Shown in pieces: positions 1 through 7,989 of a DNA stretch of 25,070 nucleotides. The stretch comes from Palsa-661 sp035535015 (GTDB lineage Bacteria; Actinomycetota; Acidimicrobiia; Acidimicrobiales; UBA8190): contig DATLQU010000042.1 of assembly GCA_035535015.1 (NCBI GenBank), positions 1-25,070 of the forward strand. The letters run 5' to 3'. The translations under genes and the position numbers were made by a program. The notes below the pieces were generated by a model, which worked only from the letters and a program-made list of their open reading frames with translations, had not been told where the DNA came from and made no database searches. Positions within the stretch are counted from its first letter, which is position 1; the number at the start of each line of letters is the position of its first letter.

Positions 1-103
1 GAAGCGACGCTGTTGCGCCGGCCACGACACGGCGCTGACGTTCGTTCAGATGGGGAAGCACAGTCTCGAAGAACCAGTCCAGCTCCTCGGCATTGGCCTC
101 CAC
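1..103 (-). CDS. ISAzo13-like transposase, N-terminal fragment cut by the window edge
   Basis: Read on the minus strand from a GTG at 103, an open frame runs off the left edge for 34 codons. It contains the segment FFETVLPHLNERQRRVVAGA. The LNERQRR-followed-by-GA pattern is typical of the N-terminus of ISAzo13-family (Rhodopirellula-type DDE) transposases, which move their insertion sequence by a DDE mechanism. An in-frame TAG lies four codons upstream of the GTG, so translation cannot start much earlier. A -10-like TAGGAT/GATAAT lies on the same strand around 125-135. The catalytic core would be outside the window. The family call rests on one short motif that I recognise, and the frame could also belong to an inactive copy. 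Confidence 0.65.
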   Translation of the reverse strand, partial: MEANAEELDWFFETVLPHLNERQRRVVAGATASL

Positions 104-135
104 ATGACAAGGCTACACCGCGCGTATTATCCTAT
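1..135 (-). mobile_element. Right-hand end of an insertion sequence (ISAzo13-like), partial
   Basis: The transposase fragment at 1-103 reads outward through the left edge. The plus-strand reading frame from about 137 onward is clearly DUF11-repeat protein. The element's end therefore lies roughly between 120 and 150. The exact terminal inverted repeat and target duplication cannot be defined because only one end is visible. The segment is visibly less GC-rich around 121-150 than the flanking gene. Confidence 0.55.
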
Positions 136-1837
136 GGTGGATCCTTACAACGAGAACGAGACGGCGACCGTCAACTCGGTGACCGGTGGCCTGGGCACCC
201 TGTCTTCCAGTTCCGTGGTGATCGGCCCGGGCTCCACCTCGAACCTCACGTCCAACACGATCACCCAGACCCTGCCGGCCACGGCCAGCGGCAGCGACGC
301 CATTTCCGTGACCGGGACGTGGCCGAACCCGAGCCCCTACACGATGACGGTCACCAACAGCGTCACCCTGCCGACCGGGTGCTTCCCGCCCGGCCTCTCG
401 GTGACCAAGTCGATCCTCTCGCCGGCCACCCCCGTTTCCTTGGTGGCCGGTTCGCCGACCCACGTTGTCTACGGCCTGGACATCACCAACACCGGGGCGC
501 TCGACACCGCCTCGGCCATCACCGTGACCGACGCCATCCCGGCCCACACCACCTACGTTCGCGGTTCTGCCACCTGCCTCTCGGGTGCGACCCCGGTCTG
601 TACGGCCAATGAATCGGCCGGCCTGGCCACCTTCACCATCGCTAGTCCCCTGGCGGCCGGAGCCACCTATTCCGTGTCCTTCGCCGTCACCGTCGACCTC
701 TCCGCTCCGCCCGGGACCATCCCCAACACGGCCTTCTACACGGGCCCCGGCTGCACCACGCAAGGCGGTTGCTCGACCAACACGGTGACCATCACCATCA
801 CATCGGTCCCCGTCAACCCGGCCATAACCGTGTCCAAGACGGCCGACACGGCCGCGGTCACGGCCGGACAGACGACACCGGTGACCTACACCCTGACGGC
901 GACAAACACCTCGACGGTCCCGACCAACCAGCAGACGGTCATCACCGATGTCGTCCCCTCGGGGCTGACCTATGTGGCCGGCTCGGCCTCGTGCGGGAGC
1001 ACCCCGGCCTGCACGACGGCGTTCGATGCCACCACCCAGACCGTCATCTTCACCCTGGGGTCAGGCATCGCCGGCCACACAAGCGAATCCGTCACCTTCC
1101 AGGGGACGGTCAACGCCAGTGACACCACCTCGATCCCGAACAACGCCACCTATACCGGGAACTGCACGGCGGTGGCACCGGCCACGACCTGTCAGACCAA
1201 CACGGTCACCATCACGGTGGCCAACTTCACCGTCTCGAAGTCCGATAGCGCCGGTTCGAACTCGGTCAACCCGGGCGACATCGTCACCTACACCCTGTCG
1301 GCCAAGAACGTCGGCACCGGTCCCGGTTCCCTCACCGTGACCGACTCGGCCCCGACGGGGACCACGCTCACAACGCCGGCGCCGGCCTGTCCGGCCACCA
1401 CGGCGTCGACCTGCGCGGTGTCGGTTTCCGGCTCGAACGTCTCCTGGGTCGTCACCAATCTGCCCGCCGGTTCCACCTATGACCTCACCTTCGCCGTCAA
1501 GGTGAATCCGGGCACGGGTGGTACCCACATTCTGAATACGGGCGTCTTCACCGAGCCCGGTTGCACCACGGCCGGAGGGTGCTCGACGAACACCACCGAC
1601 AACCCGGTGCCCCCGCCGACGGCGTCCAACCCGCCGACCACCGTCCCCACCACCGTCCCGACCACCACGATCAAGACGGCAGCCGCCGGTGTCATCGAGG
1701 GGGCAACGACTGTCCACACCGGTGAGCCCTTCGCCGGCTCGACTCCCTACGTCCTGGCCGTCTTGGCCTTCGGTCTCTCGCTCCTCGGCCTCGGGGCCGT
1801 CCGTCGCCGCCGTGCGGCCCGGACGCCCACGGCCTAG
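134..1837 (+). CDS. DUF11-repeat surface protein, 5'-truncated by the insertion sequence, with C-terminal anchor
   Basis: The frame is open from the left edge. In-frame ATGs occur at 50 and 134, but residues before about 137 overlap the transposase, so the true N-terminus and signal peptide are missing. The rest begins with the tail of one DUF11-like beta-sandwich repeat (NENETATVNSV). Three full DUF11 repeats follow, starting at LSVTKS, ITVSKTAD and FTVSKSD, each ending near NTVTITI/V or a related strand and carrying paired cysteines. A Thr/Pro linker (PTTVPTTVPTTT) leads to a C-terminal sorting-like tail: HTGEPFAG, a hydrophobic helix and an RRRR tail. HTG may be a divergent LPXTG-type sortase site. 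Such proteins are usually secreted and cell-surface attached. The copy is probably non-functional for export unless a fusion start supplies a signal. Function beyond surface adhesion or structure is unknown. Confidence 0.75.
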   Translation: MVDPYNENETATVNSVTGGLGTLSSSSVVIGPGSTSNLTSNTITQTLPATASGSDAISVTGTWPNPSPYTMTVTNSVTLPTGCFPPGLSVTKSILSPATPVSLVAGSPTHVVYGLDITNTGALDTASAITVTDAIPAHTTYVRGSATCLSGATPVCTANESAGLATFTIASPLAAGATYSVSFAVTVDLSAPPGTIPNTAFYTGPGCTTQGGCSTNTVTITITSVPVNPAITVSKTADTAAVTAGQTTPVTYTLTATNTSTVPTNQQTVITDVVPSGLTYVAGSASCGSTPACTTAFDATTQTVIFTLGSGIAGHTSESVTFQGTVNASDTTSIPNNATYTGNCTAVAPATTCQTNTVTITVANFTVSKSDSAGSNSVNPGDIVTYTLSAKNVGTGPGSLTVTDSAPTGTTLTTPAPACPATTASTCAVSVSGSNVSWVVTNLPAGSTYDLTFAVKVNPGTGGTHILNTGVFTEPGCTTAGGCSTNTTDNPVPPPTASNPPTTVPTTVPTTTIKTAAAGVIEGATTVHTGEPFAGSTPYVLAVLAFGLSLLGLGAVRRRRAARTPTA

Positions 1838-1852
1838 AGGAACGAACCCTCG

Positions 1853-1899
1853 GGTCCGGTCCCCGGTGACGCCACCACCGTCGCCGGGGAGACCGGACC
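1853..1899 (+). terminator. Long GC-rich hairpin after the DUF11 gene
   Basis: GGTCCGGTCCCCGG at 1853-1866 pairs with CCGGGGAGACCGGACC at 1884-1899, giving a 14-bp stem with a two-base bulge and a 17-nt loop. There is no U tract, which is common for actinobacterial terminators. It sits 16 bp after the DUF11 stop and 30 bp before the first possible peroxiredoxin start. Confidence 0.45.
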
Positions 1900-1977
1900 T
1901 CGAGCACCGGAGAGTGTCGGGAGGATCAGATGGACGTCCCCGGTAAGGTGACCGGCGTCTCTACTCCGGAGGGCTTC

Positions 1978-2472
1978 ATGACCATCTCTGTTGGTGACCG
2001 CATCCCCGATGTCGATCTGTGGCAGGTGACCGAGGGGGGGAGCGGATTCGCCCCGGTGTCGGCGGCCACGGTCCTCGCCAAGGGAAGAGTCGTTCTCTTC
2101 GCCGTCCCCGGTGCCTTCACCCCGACCTGCTCGGACCATCATCTCCCGGGTTTCGTTCTCCGAGCCGACGAGATCCGGGCCAAGGGCGTCGACACCATCG
2201 CCTGCCTGTCGGTCAACGACCCCTTCGTCATGGGAGCCTGGGCCAAAGATCAGAAGGTCTCCGATTCGGTGGTCATGCTGGCCGACGGCAACGGCGAGTT
2301 CACCCGGGCCGTCGGACTGGAGATGAACGGCAGCGGGGTCGGCCTCGGGACGAGGTCCCAGCGCTACGGGGCCATCATCGAGGACGGCACGGTCACCGCC
2401 CTCTTCGTCGAGCCCGAGCGCGGTCTCGGTGTCAGTTCGGCCGAGTCGCTCCTGGCAGCGCTCTCGTCGTAG
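1978..2472 (+). CDS. Peroxiredoxin (Prx5-type redoxin)
   Basis: A thiol peroxidase of the Prx5/AhpC-TSA redoxin group, which reduces hydrogen peroxide and organic hydroperoxides in the cytoplasm. The signature PGAFTPTCSDHHLPG holds the peroxidatic Cys at residue 51. A second Cys at residue 76 (TIACLSVNDPF) could resolve the disulfide. The ending RYGAIIEDGTV...VEPERGLGVSSAESLLAAL is typical of the group. From ATG 1978 the product is 164 aa and begins MTISVGDRIPDV, the usual family start, with GGAGGG four bases upstream. An earlier in-frame ATG at 1930 with GGGAGG five bases upstream would add 16 residues and cannot be excluded. There is no fused glutaredoxin domain, so an external reductant is needed. 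Confidence 0.9.
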   Translation: MTISVGDRIPDVDLWQVTEGGSGFAPVSAATVLAKGRVVLFAVPGAFTPTCSDHHLPGFVLRADEIRAKGVDTIACLSVNDPFVMGAWAKDQKVSDSVVMLADGNGEFTRAVGLEMNGSGVGLGTRSQRYGAIIEDGTVTALFVEPERGLGVSSAESLLAALSS

Positions 2473-2648
2473 TCGTCGTGGCTCTGCGCCAGGCACGGCG
2501 CCCAGGACTTCGTCCTTCCAGGGACCCGGGACGGCGAGGCTGTCACCGACGGTGGGGACCGGGGAGGAATCACCCGGATAGGCCACGACCTGTGGTTTTT
2601 CGGGACTCACCGTTCAAGGCGGGGGGGTGGGCTGCCGAAAGCTGACGT

Positions 2649-2969
2649 ATGAGCATTCTCACCGCTGCAGAGTCCGGTGCCGCCGTCGACGACCTCGTTT
2701 TGATCCAGGAGCTGGCCCGTCGTCCCAACTGGCAGCTGCACGCCGCCTGCCGCGATGAGTCGGTCGACCTCTTCATCACCGACGGCGGAGGCCCCTCGGC
2801 CCGGGCCAAGCAGCTGTGTGCCCGCTGCCCGGTTCGGCTCCACTGTCTGCGCTACGCCCTGTCCGACCCCGACCTGGTGGGCTACTGGGGCGGTACCAGC
2901 GAGCGTGAGCGTCGTCGCCTGCGCAAGGCGTCGCGCCGGGCCCGCGCCGAACGCCTCGCCGCCCCCTGA
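2649..2969 (+). CDS. WhiB-family iron-sulfur transcriptional regulator
   Basis: A 106-aa protein with the four conserved cluster ligands C34, C57, C60 and C66 (C-x22-C-x2-C-x5-C). A GYWGGT turn follows at 78-83, then a very basic tail (SERERRRLRKASRRARAERL) that would contact DNA. WhiB proteins hold a [4Fe-4S] cluster, act with the primary sigma factor and are essentially limited to Actinomycetota and their phages, so this gene also supports the taxonomic call. The 176-bp region upstream has no obvious Shine-Dalgarno sequence. The gene stands alone between the peroxiredoxin and a secreted protein gene. I cannot assign it to a particular WhiB subclass. The nearby peroxiredoxin makes a redox role attractive, but that is only proximity. 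Confidence 0.93.
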   Translation: MSILTAAESGAAVDDLVLIQELARRPNWQLHAACRDESVDLFITDGGGPSARAKQLCARCPVRLHCLRYALSDPDLVGYWGGTSERERRRLRKASRRARAERLAAP

Positions 2970-2999
2970 CCTCACACTCTCCTAACACCGTCGTCACGA

Positions 3000-3045
3000 G
3001 GCCGTCACGGCCCTGAGCGATCGTGGACGAAGCGTCTCCAGACGC
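3000..3045. repeat. Two short perfect inverted repeats between whiB and the secreted protein gene
   Basis: GGCCGTCACGGCC at 3000-3012 (six-base arms, one-base centre) and GCGTCTCCAGACGC at 3032-3045 (six-base arms, two-base centre). They could be operators, or weak termination hairpins for whiB. No T tract follows either. Confidence 0.35.
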
Positions 3046-3077
3046 CGACAGTTCCACATCATTCGGAAGGGGCGGCC

Positions 3078-3566
3078 ATGACCACAATCCGTACACTCAC
3101 CGTGGGAGGCCTGGTGGGCGTCGCCCTGACGCTCGGGCTGGCGGGCGTCGCTTCCGCGACACCGACCTCATCGACGGCGGGGACCTCCACCACGGCAACC
3201 TCCACCACGACGCCGTCCGGCTCGCACTCCACCACGTCGGCACCCCCGCGTGTCCTCACCGGCCCCGAGATCTGGAGGATCGTCCGACCCCGGCACGGCA
3301 TCAGCTGTGCTCACGCCGCCAAGCAGGTACAGAGGGTGAAGCAGGCGGAGTCGGCGGCGGCCAAGCGCATGACCCGCCACCAGGCGAAGGCGTCGCGTCA
3401 GCAGGCGAAGGCGTCGCACCAGCAGTCGAGCGGGTCTCGGCACGCCACGAAGCGAACCACCCACACCACGGCCAAGGTCAGCGGTTTCCAGAAGCTTCAC
3501 AGCGAGGGTCAGGCCTTGATCAAGCGGATCGAGGCAAAGTGCCCGTCGGCCGCCCCCGCCGTCTGA
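3078..3566 (+). CDS. Secreted small basic Lys/Gln-rich protein of unknown function
   Basis: 162 aa. ATG 3078 has a good Shine-Dalgarno (GGAAGGGG) eight bases upstream. Residues 1-27 form a signal peptide: a hydrophobic stretch from about 9 to 24, with likely cleavage after ASA. A Ser/Thr-rich linker (28-56) follows. The mature core has one Cys at 77 (GISCAHA) and one at 155 (EAKCPSA), which could form a disulfide. It also has a basic helical middle with a short repeat, QAKASRQ / QAKASHQ, at 102-115. I do not recognise the family; similar short Thr-rich secreted proteins occur in Acidimicrobiia-like genomes. The 3' end overlaps the convergent glycosyltransferase gene by 47 bp. Confidence 0.75.
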   Translation: MTTIRTLTVGGLVGVALTLGLAGVASATPTSSTAGTSTTATSTTTPSGSHSTTSAPPRVLTGPEIWRIVRPRHGISCAHAAKQVQRVKQAESAAAKRMTRHQAKASRQQAKASHQQSSGSRHATKRTTHTTAKVSGFQKLHSEGQALIKRIEAKCPSAAPAV

Positions 3567-5007
3567 CCCCCCGCTGACTGGCGCCGTGGGCTGAGCCGAT
3601 CACGGCCCAGATTCCCACCACCCACCAGGCCAGGAGGGCCCCATAGAAAGTGGTCCGGTGGGTAGAGGTGAGCAACCACAATTCGATGTTGGCCGGGCCC
3701 GTCACGTAGACGACGAGAATGAACCCCAGACCGGCGAGCAGCGCCGCCCAGGTCCAGGCGTCGGAACCGAATCCCATGGCCCGACGGGCCCGGCCCAACA
3801 CGATCATGGCGACCAGGGCCACGGGTGCCGCCAGCAGCAGGATATGCAGGTGTGCGGCCATCGACACCACGCTGTCGTGCAAACGCGACACATCGTTGCC
3901 GTCGCGGGGACCCGGCGCCGCCGCATTCGGAGCCGCATGGAGCACACGGGTCACAAGAGGCCACAACCCGAGACCGATGACGCCGGCGGCGCCAGCCGCC
4001 ATCGGCCGCCACCAGCGACCTGTCTCGCCCACGGGGGACGAGACGGCGCCGCGCAGGGCGACCAGGGCCACGATGGCCATCGACGTGACGTAGCCCTCGT
4101 CCTTGGTCAACCCGGCCACCGCCAACAGCACCACGGCGGCGCCGAGGTCGGTTCGCCGTCCGCTCAGGACGAGGCCGAAGCCGACGGCGCCGACGGCGCT
4201 GGTCGCCCACAGCATGTCGGCGTACCCGTTGGTGGCGAACGGACCGGCCACGCCGAAGGCGACGAGCACGAGCAGAACGGCGCTCCCGGCGCCGACCACA
4301 CAGGGAACGGTGCCCACTCCGAGTCCGACGGTGGCCGATGCGTCCGGACCCCGGGCATCGGCCACCCACCGCCCGGCGCGACGGCCGAGATCGACGAGCA
4401 TCCACGCCGCCGCCATGGCCGCACAGGCGTTCAAGAGGGCCACGACGACCACCCCGAAGCGGTCGGTGTGGTTCCCGGTGATCACCCATGACAGAGCCAC
4501 CGTTCCTCCGACCAGGGGCGGGTAGCCGGCATGAGCGAAGGGCAACGCCGTATTGCGCAGAGCGGCCAGCGACACGGCGTGGCCCTGCTCGTACCAGCGC
4601 CCGTGGAGCATCCAGATCGTCCGGGCGTCGAAGCCCACCGATGGTGTGCGCAGAGCGATGAGGGACCATCCGGCGGCGACCGTCATGCCGATCAGTGCCA
4701 CCAGCCCGGTCAGCCGGTCGAGGACCGAAGGCGTTTCGGGGTTACGCCGATGGGGACGACGTGACGGACGAAGCAGCCACAAGGCGACCACCACCGTCGT
4801 GGCGCCCAGGGCCAGGGCCACGAACCAGCCCTCGAGCGTCCCGCCGACGGCCACCGATCCGGCGGTGGCCACGGCGGCCAGGACGGAACCTCCGAGGGGG
4901 ACGAGAGGCACCGCCACCAGACGGAAGCCCACCAGAGCGAGCACCGGAAGCGCCCCGGCGGCGGCCAGGACGATCACCATCACCACGGCTCCGACCGGGA
5001 CGCTCAC
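3520..5007 (-). CDS. Polytopic membrane protein, probable GT-C-fold glycosyltransferase
   Basis: 495 aa with about a dozen predicted membrane helices. Features typical of lipid-linked-sugar glycosyltransferases of the GT-C fold are visible. An acidic residue sits in the first large loop (VGFDARTIWMLHGRWY, D127). A YPPLVG motif is at 162-167, a GYADMLWA segment at 261-268, and a TKDEGY motif at 301-306 resembles the TKNEG/WKNEG motif of related membrane proteins. The start is GTG 5007, 24 bp after the stop of the upstream operon gene. It is the last gene of a three-gene minus-strand operon with an acyltransferase and a small anchored protein, which suggests synthesis or decoration of a cell-envelope glycan. 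Donor and acceptor cannot be read from the sequence. Confidence 0.75.
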   Translation of the reverse strand: MSVPVGAVVMVIVLAAAGALPVLALVGFRLVAVPLVPLGGSVLAAVATAGSVAVGGTLEGWFVALALGATTVVVALWLLRPSRRPHRRNPETPSVLDRLTGLVALIGMTVAAGWSLIALRTPSVGFDARTIWMLHGRWYEQGHAVSLAALRNTALPFAHAGYPPLVGGTVALSWVITGNHTDRFGVVVVALLNACAAMAAAWMLVDLGRRAGRWVADARGPDASATVGLGVGTVPCVVGAGSAVLLVLVAFGVAGPFATNGYADMLWATSAVGAVGFGLVLSGRRTDLGAAVVLLAVAGLTKDEGYVTSMAIVALVALRGAVSSPVGETGRWWRPMAAGAAGVIGLGLWPLVTRVLHAAPNAAAPGPRDGNDVSRLHDSVVSMAAHLHILLLAAPVALVAMIVLGRARRAMGFGSDAWTWAALLAGLGFILVVYVTGPANIELWLLTSTHRTTFYGALLAWWVVGIWAVIGSAHGASQRGVRRRGRPTGTLPRSA

Positions 5008-5031
5008 AGCAGGCCGCTCACAGCGGGACGT

Positions 5032-5490
5032 TCACAGCGGGGTGGCCGGGGGACTCCGGCGGCCGCCGAGAGAACCGTCGCCCCCGGTGCGTACCCCTCC
5101 CGTGGGATCGTGGGCCACGACCACCGAGCCGAGACAGCTCCCCGGCCCCGGGCGCGCCACCAGTGTGAGCACGACATGCCCCGAGCGACGATCGCTGATC
5201 ACGGCGAAGGGAGCGACCACTTTGGCCAGCGTGACCCCGGACCCGGGATCGGCCATGGAGACGTCGACCGTCTCACCCCGGTACAGAAGGCTGTGGGCTT
5301 GCGCCGACAGGCAGTCGTAGTACGCCAGATCGAGCCGCCAGGCCGACACCTCGGCCGGATCGGCCCGGGCCGCCGTGGCCCGGACGCCGCGGACAGCACC
5401 CACGGCCAGGCCGGCCAGGCCGACTCCGACGAGGCCGGCGGCGACGACCCGGGTGACGACGGACACCCGGGCGCGGCCATGCCTCGTCAT
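5032..5490 (-). CDS. Small membrane-anchored protein of unknown function
   Basis: 152 aa. A basic N-terminus is followed by one hydrophobic segment at about 13-36 (signal anchor or uncleaved signal). The extracytoplasmic domain has two cysteines, C60 (YYDCLSAQ) and C119 (GSCLGSV), which may pair. I recognise no family. It lies 66 bp downstream of the acyltransferase-SGNH gene and 24 bp upstream of the glycosyltransferase gene on the same strand, so it is very likely co-transcribed and may be an accessory factor of the same envelope pathway. Confidence 0.7.
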   Translation of the reverse strand: MTRHGRARVSVVTRVVAAGLVGVGLAGLAVGAVRGVRATAARADPAEVSAWRLDLAYYDCLSAQAHSLLYRGETVDVSMADPGSGVTLAKVVAPFAVISDRRSGHVVLTLVARPGPGSCLGSVVVAHDPTGGVRTGGDGSLGGRRSPPATPL

Positions 5491-5556
5491 CAGCGACGAG
5501 GCGACAGAGGGAGGCGACCGCAGGAGGCTGCCCCGGACCCGGCCGACACCATGCCG

Positions 5557-7695
5557 TCAGGCCGAACCGCAGGGGAGCTTGGCGTACCAGGCCGGCGGCG
5601 GCTGGGGCAGGACCGTGGGCCAGGTGCCGGCCGCGGAGACCGACTGGTGCACGCGCCCCATGGCCACGACCTGGGGGAGCAGCCGCGCCGCCACCCATTC
5701 GCCCCCGGCCACGGTGAAGTGGACACCGTCGCCACAGCGCACGTTGACCCCGCCCACGTCCGCCGCATACCGGCCCCCGGGCGAGAGCCACCGGCCGAGG
5801 GCGATGGCGCTCACGGCGCCGCCGCCGGTGACCCCGCCGGTGACCCCGCCACCCACGTCGGGGACATCGGCCGATGCCAGCTTGGCCGACGCCGCACCCG
5901 AGCCCACGCTCTCGATGATCCGGTTGTCGATGGCCACACGCGCCGGGTTGTCCTCGGGCCAGGGCGCGCCGCTCACCTGCACGCCGCTGTCGTAATAGGG
6001 CGAGGTGAGAAGCACCACGTGGGCACCGCGCGAGCCGAGGACCGAGACGGCGCTCTCGAAGCGACCGGTGACATAGGAGTCGAAGGCGGCGTCGCCCAGG
6101 TGCTCCCACCGGCCGGCGACCTCCTGGTTGAAGACCTCGCCACGGGCGACGTAGACGACGACGTCGGGGTTCCACCGATCGACCCACGACCGCCACCGGG
6201 CCAGAAGGCCGTCGGGGTTGCCGTACTGGCACGGGGTTCCGGGGGCAACGGTGGACCAGAGGGCCTGGAACGACTGGTCCATGGACAGCGAGCACCCCGG
6301 GCTTCCCTCGTTCACCACCACGGCGTCGTAGGAGGCGGCCACCCGACTGAGGCCGACGCCGAGGGTTCCCGCCACCGAGTCCCCGACCACGAGCACCTTC
6401 ACCTTCGGGCCGTGGACGGCGTGGATGACGTGGCGGGGGAGCGGGGTGATCGAGGTGGCGGCATCGGCCGCGCCGGGCAGGACACCGGCCAAGAAGACCG
6501 TCAGCACCGCCCCGGCGGCCGCCATGGGGATGGCCACCGTGGCGCGCCACGACCGCAACGACCCGCGGCGGATGGGCATCTCCACGGCGTAGGCGGAGAC
6601 ACTGGCCACGGCCACCACGACCACGATGCGCAGGCCGAAGAGGGGATAGCCCTCGAGGTGGGTCCGGGGTCCCGACAGGATCAGGGCCATCGGCAGGTAC
6701 CAGAGGTACATGCCATAGGAGATCCGGCCCAGGTACCGCAGCGGTCGGACACTGAGAAAGTTGCCCAGCGCCGTGCCGGGGATCTGGGTGACGCAGGCGA
6801 TGATGGCCGCCGTGCTCAGCGCGGCGAGGAAGAAGCCGCCGTGGAAGGCGAGCAGCGACGTCTCGGGGACGTGGGCCCACAACGCCGAGGTACCGGCCAG
6901 TCCGAGCAGTCCCCCGGCAGCCAACAACCCTTTGGCCCGCCGGGTGCCGGCCCGCGGCAGCAGGGCGGTGGCCACAGCCAGGGCGGCGCCGACCAGGATG
7001 GCCTGGGCCCGGGTATCGCTTCCGTAGTAGCTGCGCGCCGTGTCGCTTCCCTGATGGGTGATGGCGGCCATCCACACCGCCGATGCCACCGCCCCTCCGG
7101 CCGAGACGGCCAGAAGGATCCACAGCCGGTGCCGACGGGTGAGCGCCGAGTCGTGACCGGCTCTGTCGCGTCGTCGGATCCCACCGCGCAGAACGAACAG
7201 GACGAGCAGTGGCCAGACTACGTAGAACTGCTCCTCGATGGCCAGCGACCACGTATGCAGCAACGGTGACGGCTGTCCGGTGGCGGCGAAGTAGTTGGAG
7301 TGCTCGGCGATCAGGTGCCAATTGGCAGAGTAGAAGACGGTGGCGATGGCATCGCCGAGCAGTTGGGGGCTGGCGAGCGTCTGGGGCCAGAGGGCGGCGA
7401 TGACCCCGACCGCGGTCAGCATCACGAAGAGCGCCGGAAGCAGCCGCCGGGCTCGCCGGGCCCAGAACGACGTCAGCGAGATGCGACCTTTTCCGGTCCA
7501 CTCGGCCACGAGGAGTGAGGTAATGAGAAAACCGGACAAGGTGAAGAAGGTGTCGACGCCGAAGTAGCTGCCAGGCAGCGAGCTCAGGTTGGTGTGGAAG
7601 GCGATGACGGCCAGAACGGCGAAAGCACGCAGGCCATCGAGCGCGGGGATATAACCCGACGTCGTCGACGACGCCTCTGGCGCCCGCCCCTCCAT
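5557..7695 (-). CDS. OafA/YrhL-type acyltransferase 3 with C-terminal SGNH domain
   Basis: 712 aa. Residues about 14-375 form an acyltransferase-3 membrane domain. The opening YIPALDGLRAFAVLAVIAFH holds the conserved His at 34. It is followed by GVDTFFTLSGFLIT, the FWARRARRLLPAL arginine motif at 78-89 and HTWSLAIEEQFYVVWPL at 147-163. Residues about 431-690 are an extracytoplasmic SGNH esterase/transferase-like domain with GDSVAG (Ser440) and DGVHFT (Asp656, His659). The usual Asn block is not clear; VARGEVFN lies in its place. The family O-acetylates surface or secreted polysaccharides or peptidoglycan. ATG 7695 has GGGAGG five bases upstream. It is the first gene of the operon continuing to 3520. 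A short TGGVTGG repeat (617-625) sits in a Gly-rich loop. Confidence 0.92.
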   Translation of the reverse strand: MEGRAPEASSTTSGYIPALDGLRAFAVLAVIAFHTNLSSLPGSYFGVDTFFTLSGFLITSLLVAEWTGKGRISLTSFWARRARRLLPALFVMLTAVGVIAALWPQTLASPQLLGDAIATVFYSANWHLIAEHSNYFAATGQPSPLLHTWSLAIEEQFYVVWPLLVLFVLRGGIRRRDRAGHDSALTRRHRLWILLAVSAGGAVASAVWMAAITHQGSDTARSYYGSDTRAQAILVGAALAVATALLPRAGTRRAKGLLAAGGLLGLAGTSALWAHVPETSLLAFHGGFFLAALSTAAIIACVTQIPGTALGNFLSVRPLRYLGRISYGMYLWYLPMALILSGPRTHLEGYPLFGLRIVVVVAVASVSAYAVEMPIRRGSLRSWRATVAIPMAAAGAVLTVFLAGVLPGAADAATSITPLPRHVIHAVHGPKVKVLVVGDSVAGTLGVGLSRVAASYDAVVVNEGSPGCSLSMDQSFQALWSTVAPGTPCQYGNPDGLLARWRSWVDRWNPDVVVYVARGEVFNQEVAGRWEHLGDAAFDSYVTGRFESAVSVLGSRGAHVVLLTSPYYDSGVQVSGAPWPEDNPARVAIDNRIIESVGSGAASAKLASADVPDVGGGVTGGVTGGGAVSAIALGRWLSPGGRYAADVGGVNVRCGDGVHFTVAGGEWVAARLLPQVVAMGRVHQSVSAAGTWPTVLPQPPPAWYAKLPCGSA

Positions 7696-7902
7696 CCGCC
7701 CCTCCCGCCGTCCCCCGGGGTGTCGCCTGACACTGCCCCCTACCTGCCCATTCAGTGTAGCGGGCCCACCTTTTCCGGGTGGGAGGCCCAGGTGACTGAG
7801 AACACAAGTAGGGGTGGGGGGGCCTTTTCACAGGGTCCCGCGGAGGGTGAGCTTCTTAGGTGACCTGCGCTTCGCGCCGATATCCGAGGGATGCGCGACG
7901 AC
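7696..7902. promoter_or_regulatory. Divergent intergenic region with hairpin and minus-strand promoter candidate
   Basis: Between the acyltransferase start (7695, minus) and the repeat array. TACACT read on the minus strand at 7759-7754 is a good -10 candidate for the operon, giving a leader of about 50 nt. Just upstream, GGGCCCACC (7762-7770) and GGTGGG-agg-CCC (7778-7789) can form a stem with a three-base bulge and a 7-nt loop. No coding sequence is convincing here. Confidence 0.4.
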
Positions 7903-7987
7903 CATTTGGGTGAAGACCGCCATTTGGGTGAAGACCGCCATTGGGGTGAAGACCGCCATTTGGGTGAAGACCGCCATTGGGGTGAAA
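7903..7987 (+). repeat. 18-nt tandem repeat array, 4.7 copies
   Basis: The unit CATTTGGGTGAAGACCGC occurs at 7903-7920, 7921-7938, 7939-7956 and 7957-7974, with a partial copy at 7975-7987. Units 3 and 5 have CATTGGGG in place of CATTTGGG. Every unit carries GGGTGA, which is complementary to the 3' end of 16S rRNA. The last copy places GGGGTGA four bases before GTG 7990. In the long frame from ATG 7891 it encodes H(L/W)GEDR repeats. The period of 18 keeps all frames open, so coding status is ambiguous. Confidence 0.85.
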
Positions 7988-7989
7988 CG

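Noticed and set aside
7762..7789. Riboswitch or T-box in the region before the CAP-like gene
   Set aside because: Only one bulged hairpin is visible and I could match no known riboswitch consensus.
5110..7831. Very long open frames opposite and alongside the acyltransferase operon (over 700 codons plus strand, over 850 codons minus strand in another frame)
   Set aside because: They overlap the well-supported acyltransferase-SGNH gene, are dominated by Arg/Gly/Pro/His and show no domain. This is the usual effect of strong GC bias at third codon positions.
7903..7987. CRISPR-like array
   Set aside because: Repeats are contiguous with no spacers and only 18 nt long, with no cas genes nearby.
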